DNA of 64,000 bases from Vibrio tetraodonis (GCF_003350295.1 NZ_QLYY01000013.1:119739-183738), one strand, 5' to 3'; counted from the first letter of the stretch, positions 47,261 through 56,121 are shown. A program made the numbers and translations. The notes: a model not told the origin generated them from the letters alone.

Positions 47261-47818
47261 ATGAACATAAAGCATCGAATTAACAGCGATATCTATCAAA
47301 CACTATCTTTACCTTCCTTAAATCACTTCAGTGTGATCGAAGTCAGGAACAGCATTCAATCAAATTCTAGTAAATACGGGAACAATAATAATGCTCGCCT
47401 GTTCGTTGCAAGACAGCTTCAATCTCTTGTTGAGGCAGGCTTAATTGTCTGCAAGGGGACTGGGCGCAAAAAAGTTTTTACAAAAACCGACCTCTTCCAT
47501 GAAGCCGATTTTGAGCTTATCGATAAACGTAATTCAGGCAGCACTTTGGTTAAGAAAGCGCAACAAAATGACAACTGCTATTCTTCAATATCTGCCGAGC
47601 TAGAAAAAGAAAGAACAGATATTGAAGCCGAACTCACTGTCACGTTAGCTGAGATAGAAGAATACAAGGATCTGATGCGAAGATCTGCTGAATTAAACTC
47701 TCTTCTGCGCCCATCATATTCCGAAACAGCTCAAAAGGCAGCAACACTCATGGCTAAACTGAATGTACGAAGTGGCGTGTTAGCTCTCCTTAGAAGTAAA
47801 GAGGCACCAACATGTTAA
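47261..47818 (+). CDS. Winged-helix-like, coiled-coil protein of unknown function
   Basis: A 185-residue protein. The N-terminal ~75 residues resemble a winged helix (VIEVRNSIQ, RLFVARQLQSLVEAGLIVCKGTGRKKVFTKTD), and the C-terminal half is a long charged coiled coil (AELEKERTDIEAELTVTLAEIEEYKDL). It overlaps the start of the helicase gene by seven bases, so the two form an operon. Its promoter carries the Xre motif, linking it to the transposon's own regulation. I do not recognise a named system. Confidence 0.6.
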   Translation: MNIKHRINSDIYQTLSLPSLNHFSVIEVRNSIQSNSSKYGNNNNARLFVARQLQSLVEAGLIVCKGTGRKKVFTKTDLFHEADFELIDKRNSGSTLVKKAQQNDNCYSSISAELEKERTDIEAELTVTLAEIEEYKDLMRRSAELNSLLRPSYSETAQKAATLMAKLNVRSGVLALLRSKEAPTC

Positions 47819-49194
47819 GGCCTTGGCAAAATGATTGTATAGAAACCGCAGTAAAGAAGTTTTCCATCGGTAACAAACATTTTCTCACGCAAGCGACACC
47901 TGGGGCCGGAAAAACGCTCATGGCCGCCACTCTTACGAGGAGACTATTCGAATCAAATTCAATCGATATCGTTGTCTGTTTTTCACCATCAAAGGAAATT
48001 TCAGATAATATCAAAGACTCTTTTTCATCGGTCCTAGCCTGTGAGTTTGATGGAAAAATAGGTTCCGTTGGATGTTCAATAACGTATCAATCAATGCGAT
48101 TCTTGCCGCCTACGTTTTGGTCGACACTAGCGAAGCATCGTGTTTTTTGTGTTTTTGACGAAATACACCATTGCGGCGGAGACAACCAAGAGAACAGCAA
48201 CTCTTGGGGACAAAGCCTACTCACAGAGGTTCAGGCCGCGGCCAAATATACTCTAGCATTAACAGGGACACCATGGAGATCTAATCTCACACCAGTTACC
48301 TTAGCCTCATATACTGATCCTGAAGGCCAGATAGTCTGCGACTATCAATACTCACTCGCCCAGGCCGTACAGGATAAGGTATGCCGCAAACCCAAAATTG
48401 TCCTAGTTGACTGTCATCACTCAGTAGTTTCAGGTTCAGAAACTCGCGATAGCTATCGATCAATGAGCGAACTAATCGAGAAAGGGAAAGTCAGTTATTC
48501 GTTGATAATACAAAATGTTGACGCCCTTACTCACATTTTGAGTCAAGCAGTTAATCGCTTACAAAAAATCAGAAGAACCAACAAAAATGCCGGTGGCCTC
48601 ATTGTTGCCTCTTCTGTAGAGCACGCAAAATACATAGATAAAATCCTGAGAGAAGATTTTAATCAGTCGACAAGTTTAGTCACCTACAGAGAGCAAAATG
48701 CTCAAGATTTAATAAACCAATTTCGAAAAAGTAATACTGAATGGATTGTGAGTGTTGGGATGGTAAGCGAAGGCACTGATATACCACGTCTTCAGGTATG
48801 TTGCCATCTAAGTAACGTGAAAACGGAACTTTACTTCAGGCAAATTCTAGGGCGTATCCTTCGAACGACCCCATGTGCAAATCAAGAGGCGTGGTTCTAT
48901 ACATTTGCAGAACCAAACTTGAACCGATTTGCAGAGGAAATAGAAAATGACATTCCTGAAACTTGTATGTATATCAAGGTTAAACAAGATCTTTCTGACT
49001 ATACCGACGTTCTAGCGAATGAGGTAAATGCCCCTTTTTCAAGTCAGGGTATACCCACAGTCTCCAAGCAAAATCTACTCTGGAAAAGCGATCGCTCCGA
49101 ACTCTCGACTCACAATTTAAATACTTACGATAGCACCGAGGTCATATTAAACCGTTTCAAACAAAGGGTGATTGAGGCATTTAGGTATGTATAA
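47812..49194 (+). CDS. SF2 DEAD/DEAH-type helicase, putative defence or accessory gene
   Basis: A 460-residue superfamily 2 helicase. Walker A is TPGAGKT (residues 29-35), Walker B/motif II is VFDEIHH (~115), motif III-like LTGTPWR follows near 150, and motif VI is RQILGRILRTT near 340. This length is typical of type III restriction-like or Rad25-like helicases but without a nuclease domain. It is co-translated with the small gene at 47261. It could be a two-gene defence system or assist replication or remodelling during transposition; both are inference. Confidence 0.75.
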   Translation: MLRPWQNDCIETAVKKFSIGNKHFLTQATPGAGKTLMAATLTRRLFESNSIDIVVCFSPSKEISDNIKDSFSSVLACEFDGKIGSVGCSITYQSMRFLPPTFWSTLAKHRVFCVFDEIHHCGGDNQENSNSWGQSLLTEVQAAAKYTLALTGTPWRSNLTPVTLASYTDPEGQIVCDYQYSLAQAVQDKVCRKPKIVLVDCHHSVVSGSETRDSYRSMSELIEKGKVSYSLIIQNVDALTHILSQAVNRLQKIRRTNKNAGGLIVASSVEHAKYIDKILREDFNQSTSLVTYREQNAQDLINQFRKSNTEWIVSVGMVSEGTDIPRLQVCCHLSNVKTELYFRQILGRILRTTPCANQEAWFYTFAEPNLNRFAEEIENDIPETCMYIKVKQDLSDYTDVLANEVNAPFSSQGIPTVSKQNLLWKSDRSELSTHNLNTYDSTEVILNRFKQRVIEAFRYV

Positions 49195-49404
49195 ATCGTC
49201 TAGGTGCTGCCTGCTAGAGTACCGCTTTATTAGCAGAGCTGTTTCGAATTATAGTCTCAACTAATGACAATTTAGCCTGCTAATTTCAATAGGATCCAAA
49301 CTTTAGATTGCTATACTAATTCTCATATGACCAGCTGTAACATAGGAATGTAATGAACTATTATGCTGAGGATCTCTTCTAGGTAATGTTAACCTGGAGG
49401 GTAT

Positions 49405-49693
49405 ATGAAAAAGCTAAAACAACAGTACCGACGTCGCAATACGGCGCATGGAAGCTTATCTATGGGATGTGTATCCCAGCGTACGTAGTGGAACCCACAA
49501 ACATTTTTCAACCAAGCAGGAGAAGAGCTATTTTTTTCTCCACAAGGTTGAATACAGTGAGTACCCGCTTAAATTACGACCTGCTAAAGGAAAATCACTA
49601 GCTACCCCTTGGGATGACCATCCAGCATATGTATATGATGTTGCTAAGTGCTGGAAGCACAATTCTAAAAGGCGTCACCAGTACTACAAATAA
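49405..49693 (+). pseudogene. Small basic protein gene, probably frameshifted
   Basis: An ATG at 49405 with GGAGGG upstream starts KKLKQQYRRRNTA and soon reaches a stop in that frame. The next frame, from 49448, gives an 81-residue peptide (MEAYLWDVYPSVRSGTHKHF... ending HNSKRRHQYYK). Its aromatic and basic composition looks coding but it has no ribosome binding site of its own. A single shift near 49443-49448 would join them into a protein of about 95 residues. The family is not recognised. Confidence 0.4.
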
Positions 49694-49703
49694 ACATCAT
49701 CGA

Positions 49704-49721
49704 GCCTCGCTAATGCGGGGC
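49704..49721 (+). terminator. Candidate terminator
   Basis: GCCTCGC (49704-49710) pairs with GCGGGGC (49715-49721) around a four-base loop, followed by TTATTA. It lies 11 bases after the small gene at 49448-49693. Confidence 0.55.
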
Positions 49722-49777
49722 TTATTACTATCAATCTACATGTTGGCTGCCGACTAGCAGGTAATCTTTCACTGTTA

Positions 49778-49987
49778 TTACGCAGCTTGCGAAACGCAAG
49801 TTGCGTAATGAATGAACTCAAAACTGTACCAAGCCGTTTCAAAGTGCGTGCTTTTGGCTATAGAACATAATTAATGTGCAAAATATGCACATTAATTATC
49901 AAGTAACTATCGAGTATTCCTCGGTAGTTGAACTGTTGTAATAATTTCCTGAACAACGATAAAGCTCAGTTATTGCAGGTTCTGCAA
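49778..49987. repeat. Cluster of four hairpins in a gene-free stretch
   Basis: Four inverted repeats lie within 210 bases: a 14-bp stem with one mismatch (49778-49791/49795-49808), a perfect 14-bp stem (49867-49880/49886-49899), a 10-bp stem with one mismatch (49905-49914/49920-49929), and the 6-bp TTGCAG/CTGCAA (49973-49987). The whole interval 49694-50093 has no supported gene. It could be a structured RNA, a row of protein-binding palindromes, or remnants of cassette ends. Confidence 0.75.
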
Positions 49988-50093
49988 CAACTTATATCTG
50001 CCCTAAGTTTGTTTCCACGCATTCACACTAACGGCAGTCTAGCTGATTTTGCTATACTGCAACTAATCTAATTACCCTGTCAGGCTGTATGCG

Positions 50094-50483
50094 ATGAGCA
50101 AGAAAAAGTTGACCGAAAAAGAGCTGTTAGAAGGAATAACTCCTTATAATGCCCACACTGATTTGATTGCCAAGAGTGAAACAAAGCTTGATTGGGTATC
50201 TTTCGCCGACGGCGTCGAACGGGTTACCGATGATTTTATGGCTGACCGAAATGAGGTTTTCGGTGAGCCCGGTTCAAATTTGGTGAATCGACACACTTTC
50301 GTTTCAGACCTCACCTTAGCTCTCGATAGTCTTCCTGATGGGGATATTGAGCTTTGCGATTTAGCTAATGAAATTGGTCGAGTCATTGCTAATTTAAACT
50401 CATCACATAAGAGTGATTTGCGTGAAGCAATTCGTGGCCTTGAGCACGGATATGACTCGATAGCCCTTAAAAAAAGGTACTAG
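50094..50483 (+). CDS. Hypothetical protein with antitoxin-like N-terminal motif
   Basis: A 129-residue soluble, acidic protein. The N-terminal ELLEGITPYNAHTDLIA resembles the C-terminal toxin-binding tail of MazE/AbrB-type antitoxins. The rest has no recognised motif. A 52-residue membrane protein gene follows two bases after the stop, so the two form a small operon. It may be an immunity or antitoxin gene; no function is proven. Confidence 0.5.
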   Translation: MSKKKLTEKELLEGITPYNAHTDLIAKSETKLDWVSFADGVERVTDDFMADRNEVFGEPGSNLVNRHTFVSDLTLALDSLPDGDIELCDLANEIGRVIANLNSSHKSDLREAIRGLEHGYDSIALKKRY

Positions 50484-50485
50484 TG

Positions 50486-50644
50486 ATGAGTAAATGCACT
50501 AATAAGTGTCACAGCAATAATGTAGATAAGCTCAAAAGGGATGTTTCTGGATTAAGGCAGTCAACCAAACAGCTACAGCTTTTAACCTGGTGTGTATTTG
50601 TCCCCGTTACTGCCATTTCAATCATTTACCTCTTAATTTCTTAA
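50486..50644 (+). CDS. 52-residue single-pass membrane protein
   Basis: The ATG at 50486 is two bases after the stop of the preceding gene, with AAAAAGG upstream. The product has a Cys-containing N-terminus (SKCTNKCHSNN), a charged helix, and one membrane helix near its C-terminus (TWCVFVPVTAISIIYLLIS). Its size resembles small toxin or holin-like peptides, but no family is recognised. Confidence 0.5.
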   Translation: MSKCTNKCHSNNVDKLKRDVSGLRQSTKQLQLLTWCVFVPVTAISIIYLLIS

Positions 50645-50906
50645 CAATCATTTGAAACTTTGGTTCTAAGGGTTAATCAGTCCTAGCTTGGTTTTGGCCC
50701 AAACCTTTTGAGAGTCTGCTCACTTTTAGATAACAAAGAGTAATGTTCTTGGTTGCCATCCAATTGGGCAACAGCCTGTTGGACAACGCTAGCCCATAAT
50801 TGTGCAAGTTGCATGTTCGTTCCAATTAGTGGCAATCTCTTTTTGGTATACTAGGCTAAGCGTGTCATAAAATCACCATGTGAATAGAATAAGGTTCTAA
50901 GCAGCA

Positions 50907-51281
50907 ATGAAAGTTAAAATTGAGAAGACCTGTGATGGTGAAGCTTTCTTCAACATTCCAGAAATACTGCAAGAAGAATTGCAATGGGAAGAAGGCGATC
51001 AAATCGAATGGCTCGACAATAACGATGGCTCATGGACTTTACGCAAAGTTGAGCTTGAGGATGATACCCAGTCGAAGTCTATAGAGTACATTCTTTCACA
51101 ACATCCTACTTTAAAAGAGCAAATGGAGGATGTGTTTGAGGACTCTGGTTTGAGAGCAGAATGGTTAACTTCCGCAATTCCAGCGCTATCTGGGCTAACT
51201 CCGCTAGAAGTTGTACTTAACGGTGATTTAAAACGCGTTTTAGATGCATTAAATCGTATCAAGTATGGTGATTTTTCTTGA
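50907..51281 (+). CDS. AbrB-like N-terminus fused to DUF2384-type antitoxin C-terminus
   Basis: A 124-residue protein. The first ~50 residues look like an AbrB/MazE swapped-hairpin domain (FFNIPEILQEELQWEEGDQIEWL). The last ~40 residues (SAIPALSGLTPLEVVLNGDLKRVLDALNRIKYGDFS) resemble the toxin-binding DUF2384/MbcA-ParS domain. Such proteins neutralise RES-domain NAD+-degrading toxins, but no RES gene follows. The region after its stop (51310-51370) has only a short broken frame. Confidence 0.5.
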   Translation: MKVKIEKTCDGEAFFNIPEILQEELQWEEGDQIEWLDNNDGSWTLRKVELEDDTQSKSIEYILSQHPTLKEQMEDVFEDSGLRAEWLTSAIPALSGLTPLEVVLNGDLKRVLDALNRIKYGDFS

Positions 51282-51515
51282 GATGCTTTTATCTCAAAAA
51301 AATCAGGTTGATATGTTGAGCCATTAGTCAAATCTTTCCAGATGAAGCCTACTTTGCAAGGCAAAGATACGCTACATGGGCTGGAACTAACTAACACTAA
51401 CACGCCGCTTGTACCCAATCATAGTCTGTCTAAGAACCTATGTCGTAGAACCAAACAGACCAACTTTCCCTGCGGTGTCAGAAAAGTTGCTTTGTGACAA
51501 TCGGTAGGTTTCTAT

Positions 51516-51941
51516 TTAAGCCGTATATCCGTACGTCAACTTATTGATCTCTTCTGTCACCAGAATGATACCGGTTTTTGTGTCACAGAGTGAAAGTGGA
51601 GTTTCGTTTTCAAACACCAAACTGGGTTTATTTAACCAGCGTAATGTCACATCACGATCACCAAAATACTCATCTGCTTCTTTGACCATACCTGCAAGCA
51701 TAAGAGCATGTTCACTGGCCGTTGGGCTTAGCGTTGCGTTCGGCTCTTTCATTTTTCGCTGGAGAGTACGCAGATTAACGCCAATAATTTTCGCGTAATC
51801 TTTCTTAGTCAAACCAAGAGTTAACATTCCTCTATCCAGCGTTTTAACAGGAAGCCCTTGACGAATAATTTTTAGACTATCAATTACGCTCTGAGCTTTA
51901 CGCTTCTCACCTCCGAGCATTTCATAAGCTGCACTGAACAT
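51516..51941 (-). CDS. Xre/MbcA/ParS-type (DUF2384) antitoxin, orphan
   Basis: A 141-residue protein with strong GGAGG nine bases upstream. The N-terminal HTH (LGLTKKDYAKIIGVNLRTLQRKMKEPNATLSPTASEHALML) and C-terminal toxin-binding segment (WLNKPSLVFENETPLSLCDTKTG) are typical of RES-Xre antitoxins. The usual RES toxin should follow on the minus strand, but 51282-51515 holds no such gene. It is thus an orphan antitoxin, perhaps an anti-addiction gene or a decayed toxin-antitoxin pair. Confidence 0.75.
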   Translation of the reverse strand: MFSAAYEMLGGEKRKAQSVIDSLKIIRQGLPVKTLDRGMLTLGLTKKDYAKIIGVNLRTLQRKMKEPNATLSPTASEHALMLAGMVKEADEYFGDRDVTLRWLNKPSLVFENETPLSLCDTKTGIILVTEEINKLTYGYTA

Positions 51942-52562
51942 TAAAGTACCTCCGAATCTAACTACATTTACACAATAGGTGACATATGACGTAGCCTGAT
52001 AACTTTAACACGGAAATGTTTCGACGTTTGCTAGTTGCATAATCTTTTCAATTAATAGCAAGCTGGCTTTGCTCACTAGAACTAATCCAAGCACGAATTG
52101 TTGTAAATGATATAAACGAGCAGTGGTTCATGGAACACAGCTATAATAGAGGAACTGATAGGATTGTTCGCTAGTAATAATTAGCGCGTCTATATAAACC
52201 ATCAGAGGACTGATCTGCTCTAGTCAGACTGGAGCAGATCAGTCCTCTTTCCGGAGAATTGGCTAGAACACTTAGAGATAAGAAAATAGGCTGGATTAGA
52301 ATCACTAATACCGACCCCAATTCCATTAACTCAAAAGAACAATTAGATAATTTTTCAGATCTTGCTAGGAAAGCTATAATGTAGTGAATAAGGGAATTTG
52401 GCCTGCCACATGTAGGCTGGTCGCTTGGTTACAATACCAGAAATAATCGGAAAAATCAGGGCTCTGTATGGTTCATAACTCAGAAATGTCCAAAAACGAG
52501 GTATTAGTGGCATAGGTTTTTTGTGGCATCGGCTTTTCCTGACACTGGATCAACAAAGCACT
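51942..52562. other. Gene-free 620 bases next to tnsC with a long palindrome
   Basis: No complete gene is supported. A perfect 17-bp inverted repeat lies at 52204-52220/52232-52248 with an 11-base centre that is itself partly self-complementary. An open stretch of about 45 codons (52261-52385) without a start looks like a decayed gene end. This region separates the orphan antitoxin from the end of tnsC. Confidence 0.55.
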
Positions 52563-53543
52563 TCAAAATATGTCTCTAGGGGAGATGTCCTGTTCTTGCT
52601 GGTTAAGATAGTTCTCCCATCCGATGTCTTTAGGCGGCTGGTTAATCTTTAGCTCGTTCACGCTTACCCGAAAAGGGTTTTGTTTTTCGCATGCAGCCTT
52701 ACTAACTTTTGGAGCCGCGTTGGCAAAATGCTCGAGTAAAATCTTATTTGATTTATCTCGTAATGCGAGGCGGCTTGACCTATTAATTAGCTTTCTTATG
52801 CGTCGTAAATTACCTTGAGAGAAGGCGTATATACGTTTCATCATCTCAGGGGATGCAAGAGCTGAGGATTCATGAAACGGAAGCGCTTCATCAAGCATTG
52901 TAAGAAAAGTTTTATAAAGAGTGCGATTTTCTTTATTGTTCAATCGAAAAGGCTCTAGTGTATGTTGTAACTCAAAGCGCCCCGCTAATTGGTTATTTGC
53001 CTCCAAAATCAGCACTGAGTAAGGCATCCCAAACAGCACCACTGGAATCTTCGAACGAACGATTAGCATTTTCAACCAATCAGCAGCGCTATGTAAGATT
53101 TGTTTATTTTTCCTGTCAATCATGTGCTGAAATTCATCAATAATGATTAACTCCACTCCACACAATTTCATTAAATCACTCATTTCTTTCGCTATTTTGA
53201 CCGGATCATTCCCTCTTGAGAAAGCTAGCGGGTCTCCAAGATCAGATAACAATTGTTCAGAAGCTGTTATTGGGGTGGCATTTGGAGGAAGTGATGTGGA
53301 CAAAATAGGTATGATAGAGCCATCATTTGTTTCAGAACGAGGGTTTTTAGCTAAGTATTTATCAATTAACGTTGTTTTACCGGCACCCGTATCTCCTACG
53401 ACAATCATACAGTCTGGCTCATGGATACCGTCACTGAACTCTCGACAGTCTGAAATATCGTCAATGATATCGGTAATCTTGGGGTTTTGGATAAAGATCT
53501 GTTTGACTTTATCAGCTGTTGTTTCAACTTTTTGACACTCCAT
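52563..53543 (-). CDS. tnsC: Transposition AAA+ regulator TnsC
   Basis: A 326-residue AAA+ ATPase. Walker A is GDTGAGKTTLID (residues ~50-61), Walker B is LIIIDEFQHM near 131-140, and an arginine-rich segment (SQGNLRRIRKLINRSSRLALRD) follows. TnsC polymerises on target DNA marked by TniQ-Cascade and activates TnsAB. The ATG has GAGG upstream, 21 bases after the tnsB stop. It is the last gene of the tnsABC operon, and its length matches I-F3 TnsC. Confidence 0.95.
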   Translation of the reverse strand: MECQKVETTADKVKQIFIQNPKITDIIDDISDCREFSDGIHEPDCMIVVGDTGAGKTTLIDKYLAKNPRSETNDGSIIPILSTSLPPNATPITASEQLLSDLGDPLAFSRGNDPVKIAKEMSDLMKLCGVELIIIDEFQHMIDRKNKQILHSAADWLKMLIVRSKIPVVLFGMPYSVLILEANNQLAGRFELQHTLEPFRLNNKENRTLYKTFLTMLDEALPFHESSALASPEMMKRIYAFSQGNLRRIRKLINRSSRLALRDKSNKILLEHFANAAPKVSKAACEKQNPFRVSVNELKINQPPKDIGWENYLNQQEQDISPRDIF

Positions 53544-53564
53544 ATCAACTACCTCAATGACAAT

Positions 53565-55439
53565 TCACTCTATTGACCAACCACTAGTATTGACTTCAAT
53601 ATCCCAATCGAACTCATCATCAAGTTCCGATTTGATACTTTTATCTTGCTGTTGTGCTTTCGCTACGGAAGATGCTCTTTTAGTGTGCTCTTTCACGCGC
53701 TGCACACGGGATGTAGTTATTGTGCCTAAAGAATTTCGCTGCTGGTTCTGACCAGTTTTTTCAAATGCCTGGTCAATGATTTCGAGGATTTTACGCCAAG
53801 CTTCAACGACATCTCTGTGATTGTAATTCTTTCGAATATATTGCCTTGCGTAGTTACAACAAGTCTTGTGTAACCACTCAGAAACAGAATAGGCGTAGTC
53901 AGCATCAATTGCCTCTACAGCAAAAAACTCTTCTTTCGTTTCATCAAGTACATACACCCTACCAAGACAGCTAGGATCATACTTGATTCTCACACGTACG
54001 CTTTTCATGTCTTTACAAGTTGCTTCTCCAAAATATCTTGCCAGCCGAGCACTAGAGTAGCGTACTGTTGTACCAAGCCTAATCCCATTCTTATCGAGAG
54101 ATACCTCGCGGTTTTTCCCTAGGTTAAACTTCAATTCCTCTCTGGAACCTTTGAAAGGACGTGGAGGAATTGAAGAATTGACAGCATCAAGCCAACTCAG
54201 GTTCGGGATATTGTTTTCAAGCCCATTTTTCCCATTTTGATACATATCAACTATCCAAATATGAATCATTTCTTGAAGAAGGAAACTGTCGATTACGGCA
54301 TTTTTAAGCGGATCGTAGTCTTTCCTTTCAAATATGTTAGTAAAACTCTTTCCAGGTATCCTAGACAAGAGTCGATTATTGATTGTGCGAAAGTAACGCT
54401 CTACTGATCCCTTTAGCCAAGGTTTTTTAGTTGGATTTTTCTTCACCTTTATTTTCAGCTCTTTGCACGCGATTTTGAAGTCAACACTGTTAAACTCAGC
54501 ACCGTTGTCGACAATTAAATGTTCTGGGAGACCATAACAAAGCCAAACCCCTTCTACCGAGGGATATAGTTCTTTGACGTAATCTTTCGGTAGAATAGAG
54601 TTTTCAAGAGCTAATGAGACTGAAAGGTAGCTCGGTGGCTCAAATCCTAAGTAGAAGCCGATAATACTCTTTGTATGAGTGTCGTATAAAAGTGTAAGCC
54701 AAGGCCTCCCCAACGGTATACCATGGCGTTCATCAATAACGAATAAATCAAGTCTGGTATGATCTGCCTCTACTCGTTCCAGCGCTCGTGTTGTTGCGGG
54801 TCTTTGACCAACTTTCCTAAATGTCGCATCAGCCGCACTTTTCCCCTTCCTAAGCACAATTTTTTCGTACTCAGAGTGCTTTCTCAACCTGTTCCTAAAT
54901 GATTGTATTGAAAACAAACTGTACTGAGTATCATTAGTTTCGTTATACTTAGAAACTTCAGTTTCAAGTGTGAGATATGCGGAAGCAGCCGTTTGCTCTT
55001 CAGCTGAAAAATAATCTTTAATTGCTTCTTGAATTAATGGCTCAAGTTCTTCCGGTACGTTTTTATCCGTGTTTCCAGCTGTGACTTTGGGTATAAGAGA
55101 TGACAGCTGGAAATCCGATTTTTTAAAAGCTCTCCAGTATCGGTAAATACTGCTTGCTGAAGGCGTAGTTGAACCGAACTTTTCTTCTAAAATTGGGAAT
55201 GCGTCATCGATTTCCTTCTTAGAAAAATTTTTTCCATACCGCTCAATAAGAAGTTCTAGAACGTTGTACCTATGTATGGCTTCATCTCTACGCTCTTCAC
55301 TTGCACCAAACACATCCTTGAAAACTAGATCGACGTCTTTCCAAAGAGGAAGCGATAACTTTTCCATCGGCTTAGATGCAATACCAGAACGAGAGCTTGG
55401 AAACAGCTCACCAAATCTCTCAGTGTCTTCATCACTCAT
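53565..55439 (-). CDS. tnsB: Transposase TnsB (DDE recombinase)
   Basis: A 624-residue transposase from the ATG at 55439, which follows the tnsA stop by two bases; the frame is also open to a TTG at 55454. Catalytic residues can be placed: first Asp in VEADHTRLDLF, second in LIVDNGAEF, and Glu in KGSVERYFRT. N-terminal helical DNA-binding domains precede the core, and the C-terminal tail (FDWDIEVNTSGWSIE) is the likely TnsC-interacting hook. TnsB binds the end sites and joins the 3' ends to the target. Confidence 0.95.
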   Translation of the reverse strand: MSDEDTERFGELFPSSRSGIASKPMEKLSLPLWKDVDLVFKDVFGASEERRDEAIHRYNVLELLIERYGKNFSKKEIDDAFPILEEKFGSTTPSASSIYRYWRAFKKSDFQLSSLIPKVTAGNTDKNVPEELEPLIQEAIKDYFSAEEQTAASAYLTLETEVSKYNETNDTQYSLFSIQSFRNRLRKHSEYEKIVLRKGKSAADATFRKVGQRPATTRALERVEADHTRLDLFVIDERHGIPLGRPWLTLLYDTHTKSIIGFYLGFEPPSYLSVSLALENSILPKDYVKELYPSVEGVWLCYGLPEHLIVDNGAEFNSVDFKIACKELKIKVKKNPTKKPWLKGSVERYFRTINNRLLSRIPGKSFTNIFERKDYDPLKNAVIDSFLLQEMIHIWIVDMYQNGKNGLENNIPNLSWLDAVNSSIPPRPFKGSREELKFNLGKNREVSLDKNGIRLGTTVRYSSARLARYFGEATCKDMKSVRVRIKYDPSCLGRVYVLDETKEEFFAVEAIDADYAYSVSEWLHKTCCNYARQYIRKNYNHRDVVEAWRKILEIIDQAFEKTGQNQQRNSLGTITTSRVQRVKEHTKRASSVAKAQQQDKSIKSELDDEFDWDIEVNTSGWSIE

Positions 55440-55441
55440 AT

Positions 55442-56062
55442 CTATGAGCTCCAAATCGGAGTTTGCCAGTCAATCGGCTGATGCATATCAATTGTCAAAA
55501 GTTGTCTAGCAATCAGGTCGTAAAGAGCTGGTAGTGATCTAGAAGAATGAACTGAAGAGTATTTAACAATTTGCTCTATTCGAAGCTCTCCATATTTCCT
55601 TAATAAGCTCAATATCTGGTGCTGGAGCGAATTAAGACGGTCATCGCAAGCATAGCGGTGGATGATCTTCAAGTTATCGAGCAACGGATATATTTGGATA
55701 TCGTCCTGAGTCAAAACTTTTAGATCATTGCCCATACTAAGGGCTTGCTCTCTTTTCACGGAGAAAGTCTCTTTGAATTCTTCGGTTTCCGCAATGCACT
55801 TTGGTTTAATCTCATAAAATGGTTGATATGTGTCGTTGTAAGTTACTAAAAAGTCAGGAGTATATCTGCGTTTCTTACCTTCGAAGTAATACTCAAAGCC
55901 TAAGGGTTGCGCTTCAAAATTTGTGATCTGATGTGAAAATTCGAAATGAAAACAAGCATCAAACTCTAAATCGGATTCTACGGTATGGATGGAGTCAGTT
56001 TTTAGGCTGACAAAGCGTGAAATGTTTTTAATTGAGGAGTTTCTAAGAATTCGCTTTTTCAT
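55442..56062 (-). CDS. tnsA: Endonuclease TnsA
   Basis: A 206-residue TnsA protein. The PD-(D/E)xK core is visible as RRYTPDFLVTY followed by FYEIKPK. TnsA cuts the 5' strands so that the element moves by cut-and-paste. The gene starts 124 bases from the transposon terminus, and its promoter lies within the end region. The separate TnsA is consistent with type I-F3, where tnsA and tnsB are not fused. It is the first gene of the tnsABC operon. Confidence 0.95.
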   Translation of the reverse strand: MKKRILRNSSIKNISRFVSLKTDSIHTVESDLEFDACFHFEFSHQITNFEAQPLGFEYYFEGKKRRYTPDFLVTYNDTYQPFYEIKPKCIAETEEFKETFSVKREQALSMGNDLKVLTQDDIQIYPLLDNLKIIHRYACDDRLNSLQHQILSLLRKYGELRIEQIVKYSSVHSSRSLPALYDLIARQLLTIDMHQPIDWQTPIWSS

Positions 56063-56067
56063 AACAT

Positions 56068-56105
56068 AACAACCATACCTGTAGTAAACTTACGTAAGCA
56101 TTGTA
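56068..56105 (-). promoter_or_regulatory. tnsA promoter region with an inverted TnsB-type site
   Basis: A possible -10 box TACAAT (minus strand, 56100-56105) precedes tnsA; its -35 would overlap the end site at 56122-56136. An additional AACAACCATACC motif at 56068-56081 lies in the opposite orientation, directly upstream of the start codon. TnsB bound here could regulate its own operon. Confidence 0.4.
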
Positions 56106-56121
56106 TGCTTTTTGAGCTTTT

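Noticed and set aside
49778..49987. Integron attC sites as an explanation of the hairpin cluster
   Set aside because: No paired core sites of the attC type and no integrase or cassette order are seen.
51310..51370. Short open stretch (FPDEAYFARQRYATWAG) as a RES toxin gene
   Set aside because: Only about 20 codons, with stops on both sides and no RES motif; noted only as a possible relic.
50999..51418. 139-codon minus-strand frame
   Set aside because: Antisense to the AbrB/DUF2384-like gene at 50907, with low-complexity Ser-rich composition typical of a shadow frame.
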